Origin: Welwitschia mirabilis
Lineage: Eukaryota; Gnetophyta; Gnetopsida; Welwitschiales
Length of the DNA: 64,000 bases
Direction: 5' to 3'
NCBI GenBank assembly: GCA_051453625.1
Contig: JBOZIK010000001.1
Location: forward strand, 6,484,373-6,548,372
The notes beneath the pieces are model-generated. The model was not told where the DNA came from and made no database searches. It was given only the letters and a program-made list of their open reading frames with translations. Shown in pieces: positions 1 through 12,079 of this stretch. Every line of letters starts with the position of its first letter. Positions within the stretch are counted from its first letter, which is position 1. Position numbers and translations under genes: made by a program.

Positions 1-2090
1 TTCGGATCACTCCGTCTATACTAGCGTGTTGTATTTTGCATCTTATTATAATTAACAGGATTAAGATTGAAACGTGAACTATTGCACCAATACACACTGC
101 AACAATCATACTTATAATATTTTCTTATATAAAATAATTTTTGATTAATAAAGTCAAAGAGCTTTTCTCATGCTTATGTTTGAGTCCATGGCATGATTTG
201 GAAAGTTTTATTTCTTTTCATCCACCATTGTTTCTACCTGTGTTTTGGGATCTACAAGATCTAACATAAGATCCCGAGCCTTAAGGATAACTTTTCTTTT
301 AAAATCAATGGTTAAAGCTTAATTGTTTTCATAAATATATTCCTATAAACCATGACTTTGATCTTAATCTCATTAACATAGAATTATAAACAGTTAAAAA
401 AAATATAAAGATATGTTTAAAATAAATTTAGAACTAGTGTCCATTAAGAAATGAATTTTTAGCAAAGTTAAGTTTTAGAATTTATTCTTCGCTAAAACAT
501 AAAGTTATGGTAAGTACATGGATTTGGATAAGAAAAATATTAAGCAAGAAGCTTAGATTTTTGTTACGCATATCATACCAAATATTTTATATTAAACTTT
601 AATGTAACTATGTTCTAAGAAAAATCTGCAAAAATCCTATTGAATATAAAATTTTATGCTTTAAAGACACACTCGGAGACTCTTGTTTAATATATATTTA
701 AAAAAAGAAAAAGAAAAAAAAAGAAAAAAGTGAAATCTATGTATTAAAAAAACATAACAACAAAAATGAAAAAGTAAGATATAAAAATTATATACTCATA
801 TAGGAAGGATATGGAATTTTGTATATCAAAGATTCTTATATAATTCCATTATGAAAATAATTTATGTAGAATATCTCTATGATTAACAATCTTACTATGG
901 AAAAGATGCATCTTGTATATGTTGAAGATTTTCATAATATTATAATCTTATGAGGATGGTGTGTATTGACATATCCTTACTAGACAACACTTGTAAAAAC
1001 CAAGTAATCAAGATGAAAGTGTACTTGTTATACTAATTTTTAAATTAAAACCTATGTAAATCATCATCTAGCATGGAATATGTTTAGATGTTATATGGAA
1101 ATGAAAATTTTAATACTTAAATGGGAGATGATTGAGCCTTATGTGAAAATTATCCATATTAGCACATATGTATTCTAATAATATATTGACTTAGACCTTC
1201 TTTATGAGATATATCTAAAATTCACATCCGATGGCCCTTTTTTTTCCTGGTATTAGTAGAAGAGGGGAGATGTAGCTAAAAAATGGAAATACATGACATG
1301 GATTACATACTAGGATTAAGATTAAATTTTATCATATCTAGTTTAAAGTATTAGTTAAAATAAATTACTAAAATGTAAAGATATTTAAGTTCATCAAGAT
1401 AATTAATTAACTAGCCTATCTTCTTTGATTTATGTTTAGTAGAATAAAATCTCTCATTTAAGAATTAAAGTCAATTAGAAGTCATAACTATTTTATAGCA
1501 TCATTATTAACATATTTCAATGATTTTAATTAGATACATAATGCTAGGTATAAAATAACATTATTTTATATGATAAGTTTTAAAATTATGTGGATAATTA
1601 CTATTTGACATAATTCAATAAAATATATAATTCAAAACCTTGGTCAAAAATTAAAATTAGCATAATTTTTCTAAAAGCCAATTGACTTATGCATAAAATC
1701 ACACATTTTCTTTTATTTAGAAATTTTATAAAAATGAAATAAATAAAACAATTAAAATTAGCAATATTTTTGATGTTTTATCTATTAATTTTTAAAAATA
1801 TTATTAAAAGAATTAGTTCATTATATTTTATTAATAATTTATCTTAATCTACTTAATATTCATTAAAGCTAATTAAATGAAAAGGAGTAACACTTTTATC
1901 ACTTCTATGGCATCACTACTATTCTAAAGAATAATGGATTTATAGAAAAATGGAATTTTAAACAAAGGATAAGTTAATAAAGTAAACTTATAGCCTAGAG
2001 CTAAATTATTCTACCAAGATTAAGGATTACATAACTATGTCCTATTACCTAAGGAAATCCATCACTGCTCATCTGTTAATAACAAGGACA
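1..2090. other. AT-rich intergenic DNA, nothing assigned
   Basis: I see no coding frame, RNA gene or clear repeat in this stretch. It is dense in stops on both strands. An A-rich run with scattered G lies near 700-740. It may be older transposon sequence that has decayed past recognition. Confidence 0.5.
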
Positions 2091-2289
2091 TGAATTTTTT
2101 TTTGAAAAGGTGATAGAGAAGCTCTAAAAAAACTAAAAAGCCTATAAGTAGGCTAAAAGGTAGTGGAAAAAAAGTCTATAATCAAAGAAGGAGAAGAAAA
2201 CATGATGGAAGAGGTCTCCTTACACTAGAAGAAAAGTGAGGGTTTGTAACCTCATTGAGGCAAGTTTTTTTCCTTCAAGTAACAAAACC

Positions 2290-3500
2290 TTAGTTAGGGA
2301 TTTTTGTTAAGTATGAATATGAACTTCTTACTTATGAAATTTTTTAAGGAGTATGGATCATTTAAGCTTAAAATCGTACCAGAGTACTATGCAAATGTAG
2401 AAGAGAGATTTTGATTTAATCTAATAGGGTATTTTATTTTAGTCACATCGCATCCAACCCTAGAGATAATAAGAAAATGAATTATCATAAAGTAGATAGA
2501 CACCAAGGTGTTATAGGTAATTATATTAGAAGAAGGCTTAATTTTATTTAAGTTTAAATCAAAGTAAGATTTGAATAATATGACGTTTAGAGGATCATGA
2601 TTCTTTGAAGTGAGAGGTTTGATCTTGGCTAAGTGAAAAATAAGGAGGGATTTTGAAAAAAAAATTCAGAATTTTTCAATCTAGGTGAAGCTAAGAGTCA
2701 TTAGCCTAAAATGGAATTAGAAGATTATAAAGGCCCTAGCTAAGTATTTCATGAAAATCATAAAGTTCAATTCAATTATAAGTAGTACTAGAATAATACT
2801 AATTTGTTTTTATACTTGAATTAGCATAAAACTGATAAAGACATAGAAAAAATTTGAGTTGATTCATTATTTTAGAGTACATAAGGTTGAAATGGAGTAT
2901 GAGAACATTCTAGATTCTTCCATGCATTGTAGGGCCCTTAAACACTCCAAGCATTTTTGCCTTAAGCAAAGAGAATTGAGGTTTGAGAAGTGTGATAGAA
3001 AAGGGCATGATTCATCTCTTCGCATCATATCTTTGTATTCTATTTGTAAGAAGTTCAAAAATCTCATAGAATAATGTAGATTTAGAAATAACAAGGATGA
3101 TTTTTAGCAATTAAGAGAAAAGGCAAATCAAAAATTTTTGTAAGACCTAAAGTAGGATTAAACATTACAAAAAAATAAGGTAGAGCCCAAAGAAAAGAAG
3201 CACAAGGTAAATCCACATCCAAAGAAAAAGTAGATGCCAAAATACTCTAATCCAGTTATAGGTTAAAACAGATTATCCACCTTAAGTAGTTCAAATTTGA
3301 ATGAAGAAGAAGATGAAGGCAAAAAAAGGAGACAAGATAAGTCAAACGAAGATAGTGTGAATGGTAGGCAGAAACAAGTAAGTTAAAAAGGATGATAAGG
3401 CCATCAGTAGAAGATAAGTCTATAAAGCAAGTAAAAGAAAATATAGCATTAATGGACTTACTGGGAAGAATCTCAAAAATAAACAAACAAAATAATTACT
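2290..3500 (+). pseudogene. LINE ORF1 remnant (DUF4283/zinc-knuckle type)
   Basis: Plant LINE ORF1 proteins usually carry a DUF4283 nucleic-acid-binding region followed by a CCHC zinc knuckle. The longest open piece here, 2859-3074, encodes 71 residues with V-E-M-E-Y-E-N-I followed by H-C-R-A-L-K-H-S-K-H-F-C. This resembles the sequence leading into the knuckle, with at least one metal ligand lost. A lysine-rich tail follows at 3130-3480, as is common in ORF1 C termini. Position directly upstream of the ORF2 remnant supports the call. The similarity is weak and the frame is broken, so domain identity is an inference. Confidence 0.45.
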
Positions 3501-3599
3501 CTAAGCTAGAATAGTTGAGTAATGAACTCAATAGCAAAAATTAAAACTTTAGAAGAGCTAATTGATAACAAGAACATAAAGATAATTTGTCCTTAAAAA

Positions 3600-5873
3600 G
3601 GTAAAGTTCAAAAAGCTATTTTATAGGAAAAAACTAGAAGGAAATGACAATTGAAATGGATGACAAGCTATGAAAACACAAGTATGCTAGCGATATTGGT
3701 CAAGAAATAAATTGAATACAACTAAATAAAAATGAATAGATGTTTCTAAACCTTGGAATTAAATAAATGATGGCCAATTAAACTTTATTTATGCTCCTTA
3801 GACTATGGTAAGAAAAATAAAGCTTTAGTAAACTTTAAATGATAGACTCTAACAATAAATTTGCATCATAATAGGGATTTTAATCAAATCAAATGATAGG
3901 AAGAAAAGAAGATAGGAGAAAACTATAATGGCTTAAGAGTTTAGGATCTAGAGGAGATGATGCTTAAACTAAATGTGATCATTTTTACTAATTCAGAGGG
4001 TGCAATTCAGATGATTAAACTATAGAGAAGAGCAGAGAGGATCATGTCTAGAATAGATAGAGTCTTGATTTTTCAGAAGTTAATATAAGATAAGTAGTGG
4101 ATCTTAAAGGGGGAAGGAAGGTGATGCTCCAATCATAGACCAACTTACCTCATGACATAATGCATGGATATAAGAGGAGCATATCACTACCTACATAGGT
4201 AAGTTCTAGAGAATGAACAATAGATATCCCATAGAACCCTTACAGAAAAACTTGCCAAATTTAAAAGGCAATCTTAAAAAGTGGAAAAAGGGATGGATTT
4301 CTAAAGCTAGGCTAAAATAAATGTTAAAAGAAGAGTTAAAGAGATTCAATTTAGGTAAGATCAGTGGAAAGGCCTACACAAGGAAGAGTGGAAGAGGTTG
4401 TGAAAGCTGCATAACATTAAGAAGTAAGAGAAACTTTATTAAGGAGATTTACTGAAACTAATGATCACATATAAATTGCCTGAAGAATAGGGATAGGTAT
4501 ACAAAATACTTTTTTAGAATAGTAAATAATAGAAGACAGCTAAAAAACATTAAAAAAATTACTTGGAAAGGATAAGCATATCAAAAGAAAAATGTTTAGA
4601 AAGATTTCTTAAATCACTTATAAGAGATGTGGATGGAATAGAGTTTAGGAAATTGATATACTTTCTAGCCTAACTACTAAGATGAAAGAAGTCCATGAGA
4701 GAGTTGGAAAAGAAGGAAGTGTAGAGAATGTTGTGAAAGATAAAATCAAATAAGAACTTAGGGCTATATGGATGGATATTAGAGTTATTCTTAAAATTTT
4801 GGAATGTAAAAAGTAGATTAGTGGACCTAATTTTCAACAAGATCCTTTGACAAGGAATAATTCCCCGTTCCTAGAACAATACCCATGTAATTATGATCCC
4901 AAAGTTATAAGACGTAATAGACATTAATAACTTTACATTCTTAGGAGTCTGCATTGTCATCTAAAGACTCATTTCCAAAGTCTTAGTAGTAAGGATAAGA
5001 TCGATGCTAGAAAAGATGTTTCATGGAAAGTAGGCTAGACTCTTACAAAATCATTTAATCATTAATTAGGTCATCTATAATCAAGTTCTTTTCCACTTCA
5101 TACAAAAGTACAAGAGAAGGGTTAATGTAAAAGAATAAACATTAAAAAGGCACATGATAGTTATCATGAACATTTTTGAAATGCATACTCATCACCAAAT
5201 GCTTTTCCTAGAAATTTGTGAAGTTACTAATGCAGATGTTATCAACTAGTCTATCCATGATTACTTTAACACAAGTAGGAGATTAAAACAAGAGGATCCT
5301 TTATCCCCTTATTTATTTATTTATTTATTATTCTTGATATTATATAAGACTATGTTAATTAGATGGAGGGAAGAGGGATTAAGATCTGTAATATAGATGT
5401 AATGTGTAATCACTTTACTAATGACTCAATAGTTTCATAGAGGTGAATATGAAATAAATAAGAGTAATTAAAAAAGAAATAGAAATGTTTGAAAAAGAAT
5501 CAAGGCTAGATATAAGTTGCAAAAAATAAGGGCTTATATTGTTAATACTTGGACAAGTGTACAAAAAGAAATAGAGAGAATGCTAGATCTTCAAGTAGAT
5601 AATGGAAAGGATCACTATCTAGGAATACTAATTTTTTATCTAGAATAAACTTAAGTCATATGAAGGACTTCTATTAAAGACAAGGAAAAGGTGTAACGGT
5701 TATGACACCATATTTCTATCAAGTAATGAAAGAATCATTCTCACAGATTCTATCATTTTGGCAATAGCAAGATATAGTGCTTTAATGGGAGTGCTAATTA
5801 AGGAAATCAAGGATATGCTAAATAGATTTAGAAACTTCATCTAAAGTGAAGGTTAAGAGACTCTATGAGTTCA
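3600..5873 (+). pseudogene. LINE ORF2 remnant: endonuclease and reverse transcriptase
   Basis: The endonuclease-exonuclease-phosphatase part shows N-F-I-Y-A-P at 3781-3798 and D-F-N at 3876-3884. Further on is R-I-D-R-V-L, then S-N-H-R-P from 4128 in place of the usual S-D-H-C-P. A linker follows with N-R-D-R-Y-T-K-Y-F-F (usual G-D-R-N-T-K-F-F-H) near 4486. The reverse transcriptase block R-L-K-Q-E-D-P-L-S-P-Y-L-F lies at 5280-5318. H-F-T-N-D-S at 5411-5428 replaces the catalytic H-x-F-A-D-D-T, with the first Asp codon now AAT. L-G-I and I-L-A-I-A blocks follow up to the break. Many Gln and Trp codons are stops and the frame shifts. It cannot make a working enzyme. Confidence 0.8.
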
Positions 5874-6114
5874 TGTTATTAGGATAATTTTTTAAAATAG
5901 GTGTTATTATTTTGATATTAAGAAAACTTAGGATATGGATCACAATTTTAGGGTTAGTTCATATTTCATTCACTTCAAATGAAAATTCATTTTGTATAAA
6001 TTCATTCAAACTTAATAAAATATTAGAGCTCTTTTAACAAATATTTTTAAAAGCTTCTTAAATTCACTCCCACTTTTCTTTGACATTCACATGCAGAGAG
6101 GTCTCATCTCTATA
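5874..6114 (+). repeat. 5' LTR
   Basis: Starts TGTTATT and matches 7938-8154. The best shared block is around TTTTGTATAAATTCATTCAA, followed in both by AACTTAATAA/GATATTAGAGCT. It ends near CTCTATA, corresponding to CTCTACA in the partner. Confidence 0.75.
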
Positions 6115-6116
6115 AT

Positions 6117-6130
6117 TGATATCAAAGTAG
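6117..6130 (+). other. Primer-binding site, decayed (tRNA-iMet type)
   Basis: TGATATCAAAGTAG lies two to three bases after the 5' LTR. It differs from the standard TGGTATCAGAGC by G-to-A and C-to-T changes only, which are the changes seen throughout the window. Confidence 0.7.
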
Positions 6131-7928
6131 ACTATTCTCTATTCCAGATCTTACTCGATGACTACAAGCATGCTCTACATATGAGAATTACTCTGAATTA
6201 TGATTAGTACTTTGAATGTAAATGTTTCATGATCAATTTACAGAATGTTAGGGTTAATAGGCAAGATCTTGCAAGGACATCAATGGTAGTTTAAAAAAAA
6301 AATAAAAGACTTAACATCTTTTTTTATTCAAGCGTTTGCTTATGGCTATTGTAATGACCCTGCAAATAATGATGCTTTCACTGCTTAAAGTCCTTTATAA
6401 GAGTTCTTTACTCTCTACCATTAGTTAAATTTTAGCGAAAAATCTATGATTCCTTTTATTTTGGATGATGAATAATATTCTTTAAGGCTTTCCAAACACT
6501 GATGACTATCAAAGGTAGATTAGTGTATTTTTGTTGAAAATTTTACAGAACACATCTTTGAAAAGTAGAAAATGATCATTCATTGTGAAGAAATAGAGAA
6601 CTCTTGATTCTTTTAAGAGAGACATTACTTTCAACTCTAAAATTGACTTGGCCTATTTCCTAGTGCTACAAATGCAAGAAATGAGTTATTTGGAGGTAAT
6701 CTTTAAGTAAGTATGAGTAATGGCATTGATTCTGCTCAGTTTGTATGTAGATGATGGAGCATCATAGGAAACAAGTGCCTTCCTTTACTTTTTCATGCCA
6801 CGAGTAATCCTATTTAAGGGTTATTTGGAAATAAATGTGAGATTACCATTTTTTAATTTATGAAAGATGCTAAAGTGAAATTGTGTAGAATACGAAGATA
6901 GTCTATAGTAAAATCACTTATGTAATCCTCAACAATGTGTTTTTCTTTTGATGCACAGACTCTTAGATAGTAGAAAAATTCTCTATGAATTCAGTGAAAT
7001 TTGAAGAGCTACGATAATTCTATGATTCATAGGGTCTATTTCTAAATAAATAGATGAAGACAATTTTGGGCATTAGCAATAAAAATACTAAAGAGGTGAG
7101 TAGTTGGAGAAATAGTCATACCTTTGGAGTTGATGGAGATCATTTGCATGCTAGAATTCTCTATAAAGCAACACAAAAGTGGAGGGAAGCATACTTTATA
7201 GGTAATAAATCCATTAACTCCATCTTGTCTCATTTAGCAAATAAGCGTGATTCTTATATTTGATGCATATGCTATAAGCTTCGTAGCATTACTAGATGTT
7301 CCTATTCTAATAAGATCCATTATTATGATGGAACTAATGCAAAAATGATAGTAACTTACCATTCAAACATGACACATGGGCATGAAGAACATCAACATAT
7401 TAGCATGACCATACTGTGATGTTTTGTTTTGATGCCCAGTGTTTGATATATTTAAAATTGCAACTCTCAACCACTAGTTTATGTATTTCAAATTTCATAT
7501 AAAATTAAAGATACATTAGAGACTTGTCCCAACCCTAGTTTTATATGAGGCCTTTTTATTTTCATGTAAAAATAAAGATCATTAAAGAGTGATATAGAAC
7601 ACTCTTTTTAACATTTGTTTTTATATGAAAATTACTTGGGTGAATTCCACGTTTTTTGGGTGTCTCTCTTTTAAAGTATTAGATATGTCCCTGATTTCAA
7701 GAAAGGTATATAGAGTGCTTAAGGAGATCACTCAGAGGATGTCTTCTTTAAAGTTGCATAGGATGAAGGATGTAGATTTATCTAGAAAGATTATTTAAAT
7801 GAAATCTTCTTTGAAGTTGCACATTTTGATAGCTTGGTGCTTCCATCACTGGTTTGAATCTTGGTGCTCTATACTACTATCAAAGACTTTATAGTTATAT
7901 GATGTTAATTTAGTTTTTAGATGACATC
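6131..7928 (+). other. Interior of the LTR element, unassigned
   Basis: About 1.8 kb with stops at roughly the chance rate in every frame. I recognise no gag, protease, integrase or reverse transcriptase block. The 69-codon open frame at 7054-7263 begins M-K-T-I-L-G and has no recognisable domain. It may be a captured or degenerate gag region, but this is not shown by the sequence. Confidence 0.5.
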
Positions 7929-7937
7929 AAGAGGGGA

Positions 7938-8154
7938 TTTATTAAAATAATTATTTAAAATAAGAATTATTAGTTTAAGATCCACAAAAGTTGGAATGTG
8001 GATTCACAAGTTTAGGGTAAGTTAATACTCCATATGAAAAGTTATTTTGTATAAATTCATTCAAACTTAATAAGATATTAGAGCTAGTTTAATGATTATT
8101 TTTGAACTCCCAGTTTTGTTGGCCCTTCACATGTAGACATATCTTATCTCTACA
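7938..8154 (+). repeat. 3' LTR with preceding polypurine tract
   Basis: The purine run AAGAGGGGA at 7929-7937 directly precedes the repeat, as expected for the plus-strand primer. The repeat matches 5874-6114 along its length and ends CTCTACA at 8154. Confidence 0.75.
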
Positions 8155-8430
8155 CATGTGATAGCACAGGGGGAGATAGTAAAGCCAATGAAATCTAGAG
8201 GATGGAGTATTCAAGATATAAGGAATACCATTTTTGTAGCATAGGATAAAATAATATCCAAAAGTGAAGTAGAGGAAAACAACCCTAGATAAGAATCTTA
8301 AAAAGGAAGTACAAGAACCAAAAAGTAAGGCATGGGGATTCCCCCTTTTGAAAAGCATTATGTAAAGAACAAGCTCATATGGAAACTTTCATGAGATAGA
8401 AGATTAGGAGAGGGAATATCCCTTTATAGT
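8155..8430 (+). pseudogene. Probable continuation of the interrupted LINE ORF2
   Basis: Near 8235 the frame reads V-A-stop-D-K-I-I-S-K-S-E, like the V-A-W-D-K-I-C-x-x-K block that follows the reverse transcriptase in plant LINE ORF2. Near 8335 it reads G-M-G-I-P-P-F-E-K-H followed by K-L-I-W-K-L, like G-G-L-G-I-R-x-F-E and K-L-x-W-R-L. Both blocks belong just after the point where the LINE is interrupted at 5873. This is a short, degraded match, so the assignment is tentative. Confidence 0.5.
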
Positions 8431-9165
8431 CATCTATAATATTATAAGATAAGAAACCAGAGGAGATAGAGAAGATTAGGCCAACAAAAATATAGTTAAA
8501 AAAATTCAATTAGGTGGAAAGTAAAGGATTACTAGAGCAGAGGTAACCTACCTCACTTAGAAAGAAAAAATATAAACAAGGCTATTAAAGTCTTAAAGGA
8601 ATAAATTGCAGGTGTGCAAATTGTCTTAACTAAAAAGAGAGACCATTAGACTCTAAATGAAAATCCAATAAGCTGTAAGGATTTATTAATTAGAAAACAT
8701 GAAATTATTAAACTACTTCATAAGATTTAAAAGAAATCTCTCATAAGTAAATATGTGATATTAAGATGGCTCATTTTCAAGAAATATGTGATATTAGTAA
8801 GTAATCTATGGAGAGAGAGAGAAAAAAAAGCATTATATAGTGGATACTTATAGCCATTACAAGGGATTTAAATCCTAAAACCCTTATTCTAGAATTGCTT
8901 AATTACAAGAGAAGTTTGGAGGGGGATTAAACAGAGATAGATTAGATGTAATTAATTCAACCTATAGGGAAATTCATTGATGTAATGTTGTGGTTTATTT
9001 AGATGATCATAATTAAAATATTTTTTATAATATAAGCCCAGACATCAAGATCATGAGAACAAAAATCACAAGAAAAATCTGATCAATCTTATTACTAAGA
9101 AAAATAAGGTGATATATAGCATGATCTAAGAAATAGTGAGAAATTTAGCAACAATGAGGAGTATG
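8431..9165. other. AT-rich, purine-rich DNA, nothing assigned
   Basis: No coding frame or repeat boundary is seen. It could be the LINE 3' end or the start of the next element. Confidence 0.4.
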
Positions 9166-9169
9166 GAAA

Positions 9170-10310
9170 AAAATTGTGGCCATCAGGTGGGAACCACTGG
9201 CTGACTTTAAAGCGAACCTTGAATTTTTATCAAGTTTAGGAAAAGAGAGTGGTTGGAAGAAGGTGGATCCCCATCACCTAGAATCTTAATTAGTTAAGTG
9301 ATAGTGTTTTAAAAAGAAGGGAACTATTTACTTCCCTCCTTTATAAAATTCAATGACATAAAGAGGTTCTTTGCATGAAGAGTACCTAAGAATTGAGAAG
9401 GGATTTATTTCAAAATTTTATCTTTCTAAGCCTTAGAAAATAGTAGCTAAGTCTTTTGACAAGTATATCATCCAAGATAGAAAACACTTAAAGTTGAAGG
9501 ACCTACACTTTAATTTCTTACTTACCCTTGAAGATGGGAGAAGGGTAAGCCTATCTTGCTTTCTACTAGAACGGCTAAAAAGTAATGTGGAAAAACATCA
9601 TTCATGACTAGTTATAAGACTAGTGGACTTTGTAAAGGATTAAGTTCCAACGAGTAGGCCTCCTATCCAAGAGACAACAAGGAAGGACTAAAGAGGCAGA
9701 AGGCTAGAGAGGGTAGATCTTTTTGCATCCTTATCATTTCATTGGTGGGCATGGTTAGGAGCAAAAAGGGAGGAGGATCAAGTAGAGGGGACTCAAGCTA
9801 AGGGGTTAGTGAAGGAAAAATAGGCTAGTGCAAATATGAGGAACCATTTACCTACTTCTAAATCTATCTCAAGAATAGAAAACTAGGTAGAAGACAAAGT
9901 AGCACAACATATCCTCCATAGAGAGATAAAAGAAAATAATGGTTTCCAAAAAGATAAGGAGGTAATAATTCTCAATGACTGGGAAGAAAAGACTCTTATC
10001 AAGTGTAAGGACTAGAGATCAGAGTCATCTAATAGAGAGGAGGTAAGTAGCAAGAGTACAACTCATGAAGAGATGCCAAGATCTTCATTTGGGAATAGCT
10101 TCTTAGATGAAGAAAAGTCAAAAGATAGAGAGAGCTATGAATTTGAAGTGGATCTAGTTTATGATGAGGTATAAGTAGCAAGAGTATGTAAGGATTATTA
10201 CAAGGCCTTGGAACTCTTTCTAATGCTTCCCAGTAGGAAATAATTAGGACACACAGGTGTTTAGTGCTAAAATAGCACCTAGATAAAAATGAAGATAGAA
10301 TGGAAGAAGT
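9170..10310 (+). pseudogene. Unassigned coding-like tract, possibly transposon gag
   Basis: One + strand frame gives long protein-like runs between stops. Examples are A-D-F-K-A-N-L-E-F-L-S-S-L-G-K-E-S-G-W near 9200, then K-L-K-D-L-H-F-N-F-L-L-T-L-E-D-G near 9490, and an acidic, Ser/Lys-rich stretch at 9900-10170. Base composition is less AT-rich than the surroundings. I do not recognise the family. Its position upstream of the Athila-type pol at 11640 makes a degraded gag of the same element possible, but nothing in the residues proves it. Confidence 0.35.
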
Positions 10311-10319
10311 CATAGAGAT

Positions 10320-11630
10320 AAAATCTAAGATCAATGTATCAAAGGAAGTTCTTAATAATAAGCATGCTTACATGTTCTATAACTTCATGTACAGGGATAA
10401 ACTAGTGTAGAAGTATAGGTGTTGGATTTAGCCTCTTCACTCATATCTAAGTTGGCAAGGGGTAAACCTTCATTTTTTTAGACTCAATCAAAATATTTAT
10501 ATGATTATGTATGCTTTAATAGAAATGACCTTTTCTCAAAAAAATTAACAAGGACATACTAATTTAATTCAAAGTCCCAAGAAAAGCTATATAAGAAAAG
10601 CCTCTTTTAGGGTAAATAAATCATTCACACTTCATTCATCAATTGGAATTGAATCATACATTCATTCAATATCTGATTGGAAGTCTATTATTTTATATCT
10701 AAGTAACCTATGTCTATGATAAGGTATTATCTTATCATAAGGTTCTAAGATTATCTTCACTGTCATTGGATATAAGAGAATGATTTAGTCATGATGCATT
10801 TATCTTTTCAAGCCCTAAAATTTTATTTATGTTGGATTGATATGTGAATGCACTTTGATTTATGATTATATTTGCTTTATTATTTCATCATGCATATAAA
10901 TATTATTATTAGTCATGGAATAATACATTTTAAATGTTATTTTGTAAATATATCTTATATTTATTCTTTAATTTATTATTGCGATTTTAATAATTGATAT
11001 GTTATTATGATATCTTTCATGTTATTCTAGTATTTCATAATTTCATTGTAAAATGTAGCATATCTAATATTTATACTATTATAATTTTTCAAATTTATGA
11101 TAAATAATTTATTACTTATCCATAAATTCAACTTGTAGTTAATATCTTTTACTTAACTTGGGCTTACTTGACAAACTTTCTTAGTAGTTATTTTTAATTT
11201 ATAAAAGGAAAAATATATAATATATAATTCTTAAAATTTCTACTTAAATATTCATCTTAAAATCAAAGTATAAACCTTATAAGCTTTGAATTACCTCCAC
11301 AAGTCCTACGAGAGAATGATAATTAGGATCAATGATACTATAAGAGAATGTCATAGTTTATTACTTTAAACTACTAATATACCTTAAGAGGTATGGTACA
11401 TCTTCTAAAAACCAACAATTATAACAAAGCTAAGGAGTAGAGAATCATCTAAAGTGATAAAGCCATTTATGTATTTGACTTTGTGATTATTGATGTTCTA
11501 AAATGTTTTTGTAGATATGCGCTTATTCCTATTCTCTCATGACTTGCAAGTGCTAACCTTGAAGTTCAATGACGAAGTAATAATTATTATTCATTTTAGA
11601 AATATGAGGATATATTTTAATGTTTTTATT
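10320..11630. other. AT-rich DNA between coding-like tract and Athila pol
   Basis: I see no conserved protein block and no clear LTR boundary. If the Athila-type element is complete, this would be gag-to-protease spacer, but it cannot be confirmed. Confidence 0.35.
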
Positions 11631-12079
11631 TATTTTTAAAAAAATTACTATTTAACAAACTTGAGTACAAGAAGGTTCATATTATTTATGATGAGTCATG
11701 TTTTAAGTTAATTTTAAGGGATAATAAATATTTGGGTGTTAAATATCAAAATATAATTTATTCTTTTCTTGAATCTCCTATTATTTGTGCATCTAATAAA
11801 GATGTTTTTGAAAATGAATTAATATCTTAAATTTTTATAAAATAAGAATTTTCATAATTCTCTTGAAAATTGGAATTGTTCTTCTTCTAAGATTAATGAA
11901 TGTGAATTAAAAATGAATTTTTTTAATTATTTGACATATATAAATGAAAATGAAAGAAAATTATTGCTAATAAGTTTTCTTATTTTTGATATGCAATAAA
12001 AGACATTATATAGTTGTTAACTTCTAAAATTAATTCTTTTTCTTAATTAAATAATGATCTTTTATGCTTAAAACTTAAC

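Larger units (their letters stand above)
2100..5873 (+). mobile_element. Decayed LINE (non-LTR retrotransposon), upstream part
   Basis: A plant L1-type LINE on the + strand. The order is an ORF1-like region, an endonuclease remnant and a reverse transcriptase remnant. The reading frame is riddled with TAA, TAG and TGA but conserved blocks remain legible. The element is cut at 5873 by an LTR retrotransposon and appears to resume after 8155. Its 5' boundary is not sharp; the start given is where coding-like sequence begins to be arguable. No target-site duplication could be defined. Confidence 0.8.
5874..8154 (+). mobile_element. LTR retrotransposon inserted in the LINE (non-autonomous or deleted)
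   Basis: Two direct repeats of about 240 and 217 bp bound an interior of about 1.8 kb. A decayed initiator-Met tRNA primer-binding site follows the left repeat and a purine run AAGAGGGGA precedes the right one. These parts in this order define an LTR retrotransposon on the + strand. The LTRs differ at many positions (roughly a quarter, by eye), so insertion is old. The interior shows no recognisable gag or pol. Its longest open frame, 7054-7263, has no family likeness that I can see. No convincing target-site duplication remains. Confidence 0.75.

Noticed and set aside
6300-7400. Long + strand frame if all stops are read as Gln/Trp/Arg
   Set aside because: Stops occur at about the rate expected by chance for this base composition, and no family blocks are recognised, so a former gene is not supported.
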